Shown: piece after piece, positions 40,413-49,650 of the stretch
How positions within the stretch are numbered: the first letter of the stretch is position 1
How the letters are laid out: every line of letters starts with the position of its first letter
Origin: Putridiphycobacter sp045107045
GTDB lineage: Bacteria > Bacteroidota > Bacteroidia > Flavobacteriales_D > Crocinitomicaceae
Length of the DNA: 64,000 bases
Assembly (NCBI GenBank): GCA_045107045.1
Contig: JBGCFR010000019.1
Coordinates: 22,947-86,946, forward strand
Direction: 5' to 3'
The notes under the pieces: generated by a model
The model's database searches: none
What the model saw: the letters and a program-made list of their open reading frames with translations, nothing else
Told to the model about the DNA's origin: nothing
Position numbers and translations under genes: made by a program

Positions 40413-43400
40413 TTATTGCTTTATAAATTTCTTAACAGCAATGCTATTGCCTGAATTATCAATAAAGTTGAAGAAATAAATACCGCTTTCATAATCCCTT
40501 GAATTGAGATCAGTTTGGTTGTTTTGAATTGAAATCATTTGAACCAGCTTGCCACTAATATCTGACACAATGATGTTGTTAATGATTTCAGAATCACATT
40601 CAATCTTCACATTCTGATGGCTAGGGTTTGGAAAAATACTGATACTTAAAATTGCTTCTTCCTCAATGCTTAAACAGGTTTCAACAGGAATAAGAACACT
40701 TGTTGTTTTTTCACAATTGTTAGTAACCGTATACGAAATTGTCCATACACCAATTCCCGCTTGGTTTGGCTGAAAAACACCTGTATTTGGGTCAATACAG
40801 TTAATACAATCAGCTGTCCACATTCCGCCAGGGTAGTTAGTTGACAATGGTATAGCTGTTTGATATGAACAAGTATAGTCGGGTGCATTTGTAATTGCTA
40901 AATTAAAGTCAGGGTGAACGGTAACATTAATTGGTGTTCTAGGGCTTTCACAGCCAGGCGTTTCAACTTCCCAATTATAGAAAAAGTAGTAATAAGTATT
41001 GGCTGTTTGAGCAGTGCTTCCAGTAATTGAAATAACGCCATTTGCTGTAGTGTAAGGATAATTTGCACCAGTATTATTTCTGAATAAATCTGGTGCACTA
41101 CCACTGGCAACTCCAAGTTGCAGACCGATTCCAACGGGTATCGGCATATCCAAAACTACAGTTTGATATTGCGTAGGTGTATTTGGAATGTTAACAGTAA
41201 TAGTTTCTAATACTGCACCGGCACTATTTCTTAATTCTATTGTTCTGTTTCCTGTTGATCCTGCTACTACATCAACTGTTTTTAAAGTACAGGCTTCTGT
41301 ACAGTTAAATATTAAACTTTGATCTCCATTAAAAAAACCACCCGATCCTATAGCGCTAGAGCTAGCTCCAGCATTAAATGATGTACCTGCCTCATAGTCT
41401 GATGCAAAATAAGTTGTATTTGCGGATAGGTTTGGCGTGGTGTATGGATTACCTTCTTGAAGTAGAGTTCCGCCCGTAGGGTTAGCATACCATCTTGTTA
41501 CACCTATGCCATTGGCATTTAAGTTGACAGACTGATTTTCACAGACTGATGTGTCTGGTCCAATTGGCACATCTAAAAAGTCTACTGCAATATAATCAGT
41601 AAATATTATAGAATCAATTCCTTGCGCGTTTGTGGTTACTAACTTTACTGTATAAGTTCCATTTGAAGTATAAGTATGAATAGGGTTTTGCAGGTTTGAT
41701 GAATTTCCATCACCAAAATCCCACAACCAGCCTGTTGGACCATTTACCGAAAGATCAGTGAAAGCAACTATTCCAGAACAAGAAACTGTATCTTGGCTTT
41801 CAAAGTTTGCAGTTGGTGGTAGCATTGATAAATAGCATTGCCAATCTAGTTGAAAGCCACTGAAGGTTAACGCTTGGTCAGAATGGAAAACAATAGTTAA
41901 AGCTGGCCCAGAAGAGGTGATAAAGGCCGGTGGTAAATCATTATTACAAAATTTACCAATTAATGGTGCAGTTGTCGAATTACCATCATAAATGTCTAAA
42001 TAATCATAATTACAATTAGGTGGACCATTTCCTGGTTCAATATTAAACATAGTAAAATCTATTCTTACTGAATCAGCACCTAAAGGTGCTAAAGTGATTT
42101 GCGCATCCTCTTGGTCGCCATAATTACCTGAATCACCACCTGAGTCAAATAGAGTGCCTACACATGCTGTTTGTGTGGAGCCGATTCCATTTACTGGCAA
42201 AGTGATTAAACATGGAAGTGCGCTATCGATAGTAATAAAGTTAGTAAGAACTATAGTGTCAGCACCACAGGAACCACCATCTGCAATTAGGCTTACATCA
42301 TAAGATCCAATTGTAGCATATGTGTGACTTGGATTGACCGCCGTTGAAGCAGTTGTACCGTCTCCAAAGTTCCACACAAAGCTGGTTCCGTTTAAACTTA
42401 AATTCTGAAAATTAACCGTGTTTGGTGCACTGCAAAACAAAGTGTCGTTTGCTACAAAATCAGCCAAAACATAATTTACGTAAGCATTTCCAACACCTAC
42501 CGCATACCAAGCGTCAGTAGTCGCTTCAACTTCTGGGCTGCAAGGTCCAAATAAATCAACTGCCGATTGAATAGCATAATAGCGAGCATCAGCAAAAGTT
42601 GAATTAGGTGTTAAATAGACAGTAAGGTTTCTAAACGCAATTTGACTCGCAATAGTAAATCCTTGGGCAGTGACAGAATAACTATCACCATTGTCATTAA
42701 TTCCAGAACCACCATCAGTTAACAAATAGAACCAATAATTTTGAACACCGCTGTTTGAATGAACTCCACCATTATCAGGGCCTCCAGCAGGTACCCAATT
42801 GTTTCCCATGTAGGTGTCAGGATCATTATAAGTGCCAGGGTTTGATACTGAACGAATAATATTGCCAATATCCTCACCTAAAGTCCAATTCCAATTGGTT
42901 GGACGTGCAAAATTTTCAATACATGTTCCAAATATATCACTAAAGGATTCATTCAGTGCACCTGATTCATCTTGGTAAATCAAATTGGCTGTAAAATTTG
43001 TTAAACCGTGTGTCACCTCATGACCCGAAATGTCTAATGATACAAGCGGAGTGGTTGATCCACCATTCCCATCTCCAAAGGTCATTCGCTGGCCATCCCA
43101 AAATGCATTGTTATAGGTTGCATTGGCGCCATCATTATAGTGAATATAGTTTTTTAGCGCAAAACCAGCATCATCAATACTATTTCTGCCATGCTGTAAA
43201 TCATAGTAATCATAAGTCATTTCAGAGCCCCAATGTGCATCAGTTGCGTACTGATCAAGACTAGTGTTTACATTATTCCAGTTATTATCTGTATCAGTAA
43301 AATCGGTAGCACTGCCATATACATTATTATTATTCATATTGTAGGTTTCAATGCCATTTCCTCTTAGTGTTTCTCTTAAGCGGTAATTGTTTGATGAAAC

Positions 43401-44177
43401 GCTATCTGTTGTAATTGTTCTTACTCCAGAGTAACCAGTTGTAGCTGTTCCTGGAACATCAATATGTTTTATGATTTTATTTTCGAAAATAACAGTATTA
43501 GTTATAGCATCTACATAAACCTCAGATCTTGAAACTGGTTTTTGTGCATAGATATTAAATTTATATGCCAGTCTTAACTGTTTTTGATCTAATTTAGGCT
43601 GTATATACACTAACTTCCCTTCAGGGAAATAGGTAGCGGTTGGATTATTTGTTTCTAATTTAAGGTGTTCTTCTTCATTTGAATTTTCCCACTTATACGA
43701 TTCAGCATCAATATATTCAATTGCTTTGTTTAAGGCATTACTTTCAGTAACTGAAGCTGAGTTTTGTAGTGATAAATTGTTAAATGCTAAACCATTTATG
43801 GCGTAAACTAAATCATTTTTACTGTGCATGAGAATCATGCTGGATTCAATTAATTTTTGTTGATAGGTTTGCTGAAAACGATAATGTTTATGACCTAATT
43901 TATCAACATGTTCATTCAGTAGAACAAAACCATAGTCTTCAGATAATTTGTATACCTTATTCAAAAGTAAAAAAGTATTTTCTACTGAGGTTTGACGGTT
44001 TTGTTTAAACTTAATGTAGCTAGGTATATTTGAAAGCCTGTTTGTTTTAATGATCTCTGCAGATGGTATAATTTGACGCGCTTGATCACCTCTTAAAAGG
44101 GATTGTCCATTAAGTGGTACGGCATTAAAAATTAACCAAAGGGTAAATGTTGAAAGTATATGTTTAGTCATCATCAA
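40413..44177 (-). CDS. Secreted M4-family metallopeptidase with PKD, CUB-like and T9SS domains
   Basis: A 1254-residue protein. After a signal peptide comes an FTP/PepSY-type propeptide (about 30-230), then the thermolysin-like domain with HEVTHGLT (386-393) and GALNESFSDIFG, the zinc site. Downstream are a PKD domain (FVWNFGDGTTASTAVNPSHT), a CUB-like domain (CNYDYLDIYDGNSTTAPLIG), a second PKD domain (GWLWDFGDGNSSNLQNPIHT), Ig-like repeats (TRWYANPTGGTLLQEGNPYT) and a type A sorting domain (ISIFPNPSHQNVKIECDSE). It is exported by T9SS and probably degrades proteins at or outside the cell surface. Three Met in a row leave the exact start open. Confidence 0.92.
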   Translation of the reverse strand: MMMTKHILSTFTLWLIFNAVPLNGQSLLRGDQARQIIPSAEIIKTNRLSNIPSYIKFKQNRQTSVENTFLLLNKVYKLSEDYGFVLLNEHVDKLGHKHYRFQQTYQQKLIESSMILMHSKNDLVYAINGLAFNNLSLQNSASVTESNALNKAIEYIDAESYKWENSNEEEHLKLETNNPTATYFPEGKLVYIQPKLDQKQLRLAYKFNIYAQKPVSRSEVYVDAITNTVIFENKIIKHIDVPGTATTGYSGVRTITTDSVSSNNYRLRETLRGNGIETYNMNNNNVYGSATDFTDTDNNWNNVNTSLDQYATDAHWGSEMTYDYYDLQHGRNSIDDAGFALKNYIHYNDGANATYNNAFWDGQRMTFGDGNGGSTTPLVSLDISGHEVTHGLTNFTANLIYQDESGALNESFSDIFGTCIENFARPTNWNWTLGEDIGNIIRSVSNPGTYNDPDTYMGNNWVPAGGPDNGGVHSNSGVQNYWFYLLTDGGSGINDNGDSYSVTAQGFTIASQIAFRNLTVYLTPNSTFADARYYAIQSAVDLFGPCSPEVEATTDAWYAVGVGNAYVNYVLADFVANDTLFCSAPNTVNFQNLSLNGTSFVWNFGDGTTASTAVNPSHTYATIGSYDVSLIADGGSCGADTIVLTNFITIDSALPCLITLPVNGIGSTQTACVGTLFDSGGDSGNYGDQEDAQITLAPLGADSVRIDFTMFNIEPGNGPPNCNYDYLDIYDGNSTTAPLIGKFCNNDLPPAFITSSGPALTIVFHSDQALTFSGFQLDWQCYLSMLPPTANFESQDTVSCSGIVAFTDLSVNGPTGWLWDFGDGNSSNLQNPIHTYTSNGTYTVKLVTTNAQGIDSIIFTDYIAVDFLDVPIGPDTSVCENQSVNLNANGIGVTRWYANPTGGTLLQEGNPYTTPNLSANTTYFASDYEAGTSFNAGASSSAIGSGGFFNGDQSLIFNCTEACTLKTVDVVAGSTGNRTIELRNSAGAVLETITVNIPNTPTQYQTVVLDMPIPVGIGLQLGVASGSAPDLFRNNTGANYPYTTANGVISITGSTAQTANTYYYFFYNWEVETPGCESPRTPINVTVHPDFNLAITNAPDYTCSYQTAIPLSTNYPGGMWTADCINCIDPNTGVFQPNQAGIGVWTISYTVTNNCEKTTSVLIPVETCLSIEEEAILSISIFPNPSHQNVKIECDSEIINNIIVSDISGKLVQMISIQNNQTDLNSRDYESGIYFFNFIDNSGNSIAVKKFIKQ

Positions 44178-44189
44178 TGTCTATTTTAA

Positions 44190-44197
44190 CAAAGATA
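44190..44197 (-). promoter_or_regulatory. -7 promoter box for the M4 peptidase gene
   Basis: The minus strand reads TATCTTTG, an exact TAnnTTTG match, 13 bases before the first ATG. No -33 element at good spacing was seen. Confidence 0.45.
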
Positions 44198-44213
44198 CGA
44201 CATTACGAGTAGT

Positions 44214-44250
44214 AAAAAAAAACGCTTGAAAAGATTTTCAAGCGTTTTTT
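44214..44250 (-). terminator. Terminator of pnp
   Basis: AACGCTTGAAAA and TTTTCAAGCGTT pair around a 2-base loop, with a long T-run on the minus strand (complement of the A-run 44214-44220) and another T-run on the other side. It lies about 30 bases after the pnp stop. Confidence 0.85.
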
Positions 44251-44279
44251 GTTCATAATTGTAGCCTTAACAATAAGGG

Positions 44280-46424
44280 TTAAGCTTTCTCCTCAGCTTC
44301 TGGCTTTGGTAATAAAACTTTACGTGATAATTTATATTTTTTAGTTTTCGGATCAACTCCAATCACTTTAAATTTCAATACATCTCCTTCTTTACAAACG
44401 TCTTCTACTTTTTCAACACGTCTGTGTTCTAATTCAGAAATATGAATTAGACCGTCAGTGCCAGGTAAAATTTCAACGAAACAACCATAAGATTGAATTG
44501 ATTTTACTTTTCCTTCATAAATCTCATCAACTTCAACAGTAGGAGGGAAGGCAATCAATTTAATGCGCTTAACAGCTGCATCCATGGCTTCACTATCAGT
44601 TGCTAAAATTTGAACTGAACCTTCGCCAGTTTCAATCTCTGCAATTGTAATAGTGGCTCCAGTTTCTTTTTGAATTTCTTGGATGATTTTTCCACCAGGT
44701 CCGATAATAGCACCAATCATATCATTAGGTACAATAAATCCAACAATTCTAGGTGCATGAGGTTTCATTTCAGCTGCGGGAACTGAAATAGTTTTCATCA
44801 TTTCTCCTAAAATATGTGCTCTACCTGCTTTAGCTTGATTTAAAGCCTGTATTAATACTTCGTATGGTAAACCATCTACTTTAATATCCATTTGGCAAGC
44901 AGTAATACCGTTTTCAGTACCAGTTACTTTAAAATCCATATCACCTAAATGATCTTCATCTCCTAAAATATCAGACAAAACTGCAAATGTTCCTGTTTCA
45001 TCAATTATTAGTCCCATTGCTATTCCCGAAACTGGACGTTTCATTTGGATACCACCATCTAGTAGTGCCATTGTACCTGCACAAACAGTTGCCATTGATG
45101 ATGAACCATTTGATTCTAGTATCTCAGACACTAAACGAATTGTATATGGATTATCATCACCCTCAGGTAACATGTTTTTTAAACCTCTTAATGCCAAGTT
45201 ACCATGTCCAATTTCTCTTCTTGAAACGCCTCTAATCGGTCTTGCTTCGCCAGTTGAAAATGGAGGGAAGTTATAGTGTAACATGAATTTTTCAAAACGC
45301 TTATCTTGCGCTGAATCTATCATTTGCTCATCTAGCTTTCCACCTAATGTTAGGGTAGTTAATGACTGCGTTTCACCTCTCGTAAATAAAGCTGAACCAT
45401 GCGCAGCTGGTAAATAATCAACTTCTGACCAGATTGGTCTGATTTCTTCGAACTGACGTCCATCTAAACGGATACGCTCATGCAAGATAACTTGACGAAC
45501 TGCCGCTTTCATAGATTCTTTAAAGTAAACACTAATAAAAGGCCCTTCAGCTTCTAATTCTTCTTCTGTTAAAGAATCAATGTATTCTTGCTTTACAGCA
45601 CCAAACATTTCGCTTCTTGCTTCTTTTGAAGGGTTACCTTGGCGAGCAACTGCCATACATTTATCATGTGTACCAGCTTTTACTTTTGCTCTAATATCAT
45701 CATCATGTGTCTCGTGAGAATATTCTCTTTTCGTTTTCGATTTTTCAACACCAGACGCTAGGTCTAATTGAAACTGACATTGTTTCTTAATTGCATCATG
45801 AGCTACTTTGATAATCTCTACCATTTCATCTTCTGAAATTTCAAGCATTTCACCTTCCAACATGACAATGTTGTCAGCCGTACCAGCAATCATACAATCT
45901 AAATCAGAGGCTTCAAATTGCTCAAATGTTGGATTGATAATAAATTTACCATCAATTCTACCAACTCTAACTTCTGACATAGGTCCGTTAAAAGGAATAT
46001 CAGAAACAGCAATACATGCTGAAGCTGCAAAACCAGCTAATGAATCTGGCATATTGACTCCATCAAAAGAAATTAATTGCATCATTAATTGTGTGTCAGC
46101 ATGGTAATCAGAAGGGAAGAGAGGTCTCAATGCTCTATCTACTAACCTCATTACTAAAATTTCATCATCCGAAGGTCGAGCTTCACGCTTTAGATAACCT
46201 CCAGGTATTTTTCCGTTCGAATAAAATTTCTCACGATAATCAACTGTTAATGGTAAAAAGTCTACACCATCTTTAGCTTCCTTATTAGAAACTACAGTGG
46301 CTAAAATCATAGTTCCACCAGCTCTCAAAACGATTGAACCATCAGCTTGTTTAGCTAGTTTTCCAGTTTCGACAGAGATTTCGGTACCATTACCTACGTC
46401 AATTGTTTTTGTTATTACATTCAT
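44280..46424 (-). CDS. pnp: Polyribonucleotide nucleotidyltransferase (PNPase)
   Basis: A 714-residue 3'-to-5' phosphorolytic exoribonuclease and part of the RNA-degradation machinery. Two RNase PH-like domains are separated by an alpha-helical domain; the second carries FPPFSTGEARPIRGVSRREI and DILGDEDHLGDMDFKVTGT. A KH domain (IVGFIVPNDMIGAIIGPGGK) and an S1 domain (YEGKVKSIQSYGCFVEILPG) close the protein. Length is standard. It lies downstream of rpsO, the classical order, with a terminator between the two genes. Confidence 0.97.
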   Translation of the reverse strand: MNVITKTIDVGNGTEISVETGKLAKQADGSIVLRAGGTMILATVVSNKEAKDGVDFLPLTVDYREKFYSNGKIPGGYLKREARPSDDEILVMRLVDRALRPLFPSDYHADTQLMMQLISFDGVNMPDSLAGFAASACIAVSDIPFNGPMSEVRVGRIDGKFIINPTFEQFEASDLDCMIAGTADNIVMLEGEMLEISEDEMVEIIKVAHDAIKKQCQFQLDLASGVEKSKTKREYSHETHDDDIRAKVKAGTHDKCMAVARQGNPSKEARSEMFGAVKQEYIDSLTEEELEAEGPFISVYFKESMKAAVRQVILHERIRLDGRQFEEIRPIWSEVDYLPAAHGSALFTRGETQSLTTLTLGGKLDEQMIDSAQDKRFEKFMLHYNFPPFSTGEARPIRGVSRREIGHGNLALRGLKNMLPEGDDNPYTIRLVSEILESNGSSSMATVCAGTMALLDGGIQMKRPVSGIAMGLIIDETGTFAVLSDILGDEDHLGDMDFKVTGTENGITACQMDIKVDGLPYEVLIQALNQAKAGRAHILGEMMKTISVPAAEMKPHAPRIVGFIVPNDMIGAIIGPGGKIIQEIQKETGATITIAEIETGEGSVQILATDSEAMDAAVKRIKLIAFPPTVEVDEIYEGKVKSIQSYGCFVEILPGTDGLIHISELEHRRVEKVEDVCKEGDVLKFKVIGVDPKTKKYKLSRKVLLPKPEAEEKA

Positions 46425-46499
46425 AATTTGTGTTTTGTGAACTGAGGGCTTCTTTTATCTCAGTTCTGCTTTATATTTGTATATTATTTACTTTTTCAA

Positions 46500-46538
46500 T
46501 AAAAAGGGCAATTGAATAGATCCAATTGCCCTTTTTTA
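46500..46538 (-). terminator. Terminator of rpsO
   Basis: AAAAAGGGCAATTG and CAATTGCCCTTTTT form a 14-base stem around an 8-base loop. It lies between rpsO and pnp, so pnp is reached only by read-through or from its own promoter. Confidence 0.85.
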
Positions 46539-46558
46539 TTAATGCTATGTTGTCAAGA

Positions 46559-46828
46559 TTAACGTCTTAATTTTAATTCTTTAACAATTGCTCTATATCT
46601 TTCGATATCTTTCTTTTTCAAGTAATCAAGCTGGCTTCTTCTTTTACCAACCATTAATTGTAGTGCTCTCTGTGTTCCAAAATCTTTACGATTTTTCTTT
46701 AAGTGCTCTGTTAAGTGTGCTATTCTGAATGAGAATAGTGCAATTTGACCTTCAGCAGAACCAGTGTTCTTTTTGGATTTACCGTGCTTTTTGAAGATTT
46801 CTTCTTTTGTTTCGTTTGTTAAATACAT
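46559..46828 (-). CDS. rpsO: 30S ribosomal protein S15
   Basis: An 89-residue ribosomal protein that binds 16S rRNA early in small-subunit assembly. TKEEIFKKHGKSKKNTGSAE, QIALFSFRIAHLTEHLKKN, DFGTQRALQLMVGKRRSQLD and DIERYRAIVKELKLRR are all typical. The protein has the universal length. In many bacteria S15 represses its own mRNA; the leader here is about 40 bases and no clear pseudoknot was identified. Confidence 0.97.
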   Translation of the reverse strand: MYLTNETKEEIFKKHGKSKKNTGSAEGQIALFSFRIAHLTEHLKKNRKDFGTQRALQLMVGKRRSQLDYLKKKDIERYRAIVKELKLRR

Positions 46829-46873
46829 GCCAATATTAATTAATGATTCTTATGTAATTTATTTAAGTGGGTG

Positions 46874-46881
46874 CAAAGATA
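46874..46881 (-). promoter_or_regulatory. -7 promoter box for rpsO
   Basis: The minus strand reads TATCTTTG, an exact TAnnTTTG match, 45 bases before the rpsO start. Confidence 0.4.
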
Positions 46882-46952
46882 GTCATTATATTTAAAATTA
46901 ATGACGACGCTTTGTTCTTTTTTTATAAAACTTTTATTGAACTATGTGGCAA

Positions 46953-47798
46953 TTAGTTTTTGAATAATCGCAAGGCTAGACTGACTTTTTCTTTTAAGTT
47001 TTTACGCTCAACTATGAAGTCTAAAAATCCGTGTTCAAGTAAAAATTCTGATCTTTGGAAACCTTCAGGAAGGTCTCTACCAATCGTTTCTTTTACAATT
47101 CTAGGTCCTGCAAAACCAATTAATGCTTTTGGTTCCGAAATATTAAGGTCGCCAAGCATTGCAAACGAAGCAGTTACTCCACCAGTTGTTGGATCAGTTA
47201 AAAATGAAATGTAAGGCAGTTTAGCATCACTTAACTGTGATAATTTTGCTGATACCTTTGCCATTTGCATTAAGGATAAGCCTGCCTCCATCATTCTGGC
47301 ACCACCTGACTTTGAAATAATCATGACAGGACAGTTTAAAGAAATCGCTTTGTCAATGGCTCTCGATATTTTCTCTCCCATCACACTGCCCAAAGATCCT
47401 CCAATAAATTTAAAATCCATGGCTGCAATCACTATGGTTTCACCATTCATTTTGCCATACGAAATTTTAATAGCATCATTTAAACCAGTTTTTTCTTGCG
47501 TGGCTTTGACTCTATCTGGATATTTTTTTGTGTCTTCAAATTTGAGTGGATCCCCAGAGGTTAAACTTTTTGCAAATTCAGTATGTTTTCCTTCGTCATA
47601 AAAGAGACTAAAATATTCACTAGCTGTTAGTCTTTCATGATGATTACAGTTAGGACAAACTAAAAGATTTTCTTCGTGATCGTCCTTAGAAATTACTGTT
47701 TTACAAGTAGGGCATTTGTACCACAAACCTTCAGGAGTTTCCTTCTTTTCTGCTGTTGATGTTGTTATACCATCTTTAGATCTTTTAAACCAACCCAT
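46953..47798 (-). CDS. accD: Acetyl-CoA carboxylase carboxyltransferase subunit beta
   Basis: A 281-residue subunit that transfers the carboxyl group from biotin to acetyl-CoA to make malonyl-CoA for fatty-acid synthesis. The N-terminal zinc ribbon is complete (WYKCPTCKTVISK and LVCPNCNHHERL, four Cys). The crotonase-like core shows FKFIGGSLGSVMGEKISRAI, SGGARMMEAGLSLMQMAK and FLTDPTTGGVTASFAMLGD. It starts 15 bases after the aldolase gene, so the two are co-transcribed. accA is not in the window. Confidence 0.97.
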   Translation of the reverse strand: MGWFKRSKDGITTSTAEKKETPEGLWYKCPTCKTVISKDDHEENLLVCPNCNHHERLTASEYFSLFYDEGKHTEFAKSLTSGDPLKFEDTKKYPDRVKATQEKTGLNDAIKISYGKMNGETIVIAAMDFKFIGGSLGSVMGEKISRAIDKAISLNCPVMIISKSGGARMMEAGLSLMQMAKVSAKLSQLSDAKLPYISFLTDPTTGGVTASFAMLGDLNISEPKALIGFAGPRIVKETIGRDLPEGFQRSEFLLEHGFLDFIVERKNLKEKVSLALRLFKN

Positions 47799-47813
47799 AA
47801 TTTTTTTTTAAGT

Positions 47814-48878
47814 TTAAGCAATAGAGATTGCCTTATCAGCATATACTGCCTGTACTGCTTTAATGATTTCTATACCTTCGGTCATAGGTTTTTGGAATGC
47901 TTTTCTACCTAAAATTAGACCTTGACCACCAGCTCTTTTATTTACAATTGCTGTTTTTATAGCTTCTTGCATGTCAGATTGATCGTTTCCAGTCGAAGCG
48001 CCACCTGAATTGATTAATCCATTTCTACCCATATAGCAGTTAGCTACTTGGTATCTGCAAAGATCAATCATATTGTCTGAAGATAATTCACTGTACATTT
48101 TAGGATGCGACTTCCCAAATCCAATAGCTGGATATGCACCATTTAAGGTTGGCAATTTTTGCTTTATAATGTCAGCTTGAATAGTTACACCTAAATGATT
48201 TGCTTGTGCAGTAATGTCAGTAGAAGTGTGATAATCAACACCATCTTTTTTAAAGCCATTATTTCTAACATAGCACCAAAGAATTGTAGCCATACCTAAT
48301 TCATGTGCTCTTTCAAAAGCTTGGGCAATTTCCACAATTTGTCTTTCCGATTCAGGAGAGCCAAAGTAGATTGTAGCACCAACAGCTGTTGCGCCCATGT
48401 TCCAAGCATCTTCAACTGATCCAAATTCAATTTGATTAAAGGTATTAGGATATGATAAGAATTCATTGTGATTTAATTTCACGATAAATGGAATTCTATG
48501 TGCATATTTTCTTGCGCATGATGCTAAAACTCCAAAAGTTGAAGCTACAGCATTGCAACCTGCTTCAACAGCTAGTTTAACAATGTTTTCTGGGTCAAAG
48601 TAAACAGGGTTTGGTGAAAATGAAGCTCCAGCTGAATGCTCAATTCCCTGATCAACAGGTAAAATAGATAGATATCCTGAATCACTCAAACTTCCAGCAC
48701 TATATAGCGCCTGCAAACTTCTTAATACTTGTGGGCTTCTATTGGTTTGACTAAAGCATCTTTCAACAAAGTCATCACCAGGAAGGTGTATCATTGATTT
48801 TGGAATGGTTTTACATTCATGGTTTAATAATTCTTCTCCTTCTTTTCCTAATAGATCGATAATCTTATTTACACTCAT
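47814..48878 (-). CDS. fbaB: Class I fructose-bisphosphate aldolase, DhnA/FbaB type
   Basis: A 354-residue Schiff-base aldolase that splits fructose 1,6-bisphosphate. The DhnA-type barrel is shown by LSILPVDQGIEHSAGASFSP, FIVKLNHNEFLSYPNTFNQI, VGATIYFGSPESERQIVEI, the Lys segment ADIIKQKLPTLNGAYP, and a C-terminal SGGASTGNDQSDMQEA with phosphate contacts. It lies directly upstream of accD, an order often seen in Flavobacteriia. Its own -7 box is at 48904-48911. Confidence 0.93.
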   Translation of the reverse strand: MSVNKIIDLLGKEGEELLNHECKTIPKSMIHLPGDDFVERCFSQTNRSPQVLRSLQALYSAGSLSDSGYLSILPVDQGIEHSAGASFSPNPVYFDPENIVKLAVEAGCNAVASTFGVLASCARKYAHRIPFIVKLNHNEFLSYPNTFNQIEFGSVEDAWNMGATAVGATIYFGSPESERQIVEIAQAFERAHELGMATILWCYVRNNGFKKDGVDYHTSTDITAQANHLGVTIQADIIKQKLPTLNGAYPAIGFGKSHPKMYSELSSDNMIDLCRYQVANCYMGRNGLINSGGASTGNDQSDMQEAIKTAIVNKRAGGQGLILGRKAFQKPMTEGIEIIKAVQAVYADKAISIA

Positions 48879-48903
48879 GTTGAAAGCTATTTGTTATTTG
48901 GCG

Positions 48904-48911
48904 CAAAATTA
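48904..48911 (-). promoter_or_regulatory. -7 promoter box for fbaB-accD
   Basis: The minus strand reads TAATTTTG, an exact TAnnTTTG match, 25 bases before the fbaB start. No -33 TTG at good spacing. Confidence 0.4.
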
Positions 48912-48958
48912 ATAAAAGTTTTTTTTAAACGGTCTATGTTGTGTGCCAATTATGAGAA

Positions 48959-49645
48959 TTACTTTATCAATTTGTCGACCAGTTGCATGACAAGTTCTAG
49001 TTGTTCCTCTTGATTTAAATTAGAATTATCTATTACAACGGCATCATTCGCCTGTTTTAGTGGGCTAATGGCTCTTGTTTGGTCTAAATGATCTCTATGC
49101 TTCAAATTGGCCCGTATCTCATCAAGATTACTTTTTTGTCCTTTTGCTATTATTTCATTAAGTCTTCGTTCTGCTCTAATTTCAACATCAGCGGTCATAA
49201 AAAGTTTAAGTTCAGCATTAGGGAATACAACTGTTCCAATATCACGCCCGTCCATCACTACACCGCCCTTTATGCCAAATTTCTTTTGCATTGCAACTAA
49301 TTTATTTCTAACACTACTTATAGTACTAATTTGACTGACAATATTTGATACTGTTAATGTTCTGATTTCGTTTTCAACATTTTTACCATTTAAGTAGGTG
49401 TTACTCTCTCCATTATCATCCGATTTAAAACTAATGTCAATATTAGGAAGAGCCGCAATTACTTGCTTTTGAAGAACGTTTTTGTCCTTAATTATTCCTT
49501 GTTCAAGTAAATACAAACTAACAGCTCTATACATTGCACCACTATCCACATAAGCATAGTTTAATTTCTTTGCAATTGCTTTTGCCATTGTGCTTTTTCC
49601 GCACGAAGAGTATCCGTCAATAGCTATTGTAATTTTATTTTTCAT
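48959..49645 (-). CDS. cmk: Cytidylate kinase
   Basis: A 228-residue nucleoside monophosphate kinase that phosphorylates CMP and dCMP. Motifs are the P-loop AIDGYSSCGKSTMAKAIAKK, the CMP-binding YVDSGAMYRAVSLYLLEQG, VVMDGRDIGTVVFPNAELKL, and the lid region DHLDQTRAISPLKQANDAVV. Length is normal for bacterial Cmk. The start is 5 bases after the stop of the sensor kinase gene on the same strand, so the two share a transcript. Confidence 0.96.
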   Translation of the reverse strand: MKNKITIAIDGYSSCGKSTMAKAIAKKLNYAYVDSGAMYRAVSLYLLEQGIIKDKNVLQKQVIAALPNIDISFKSDDNGESNTYLNGKNVENEIRTLTVSNIVSQISTISSVRNKLVAMQKKFGIKGGVVMDGRDIGTVVFPNAELKLFMTADVEIRAERRLNEIIAKGQKSNLDEIRANLKHRDHLDQTRAISPLKQANDAVVIDNSNLNQEEQLELVMQLVDKLIK

Positions 49646-49650
49646 TAAAT

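Noticed and set aside
42998..43264. Antisense reading frame in the M4 peptidase gene
   Set aside because: It runs opposite the catalytic domain coding strand and reads like a shadow (many His, Gln), with no signal or motif.
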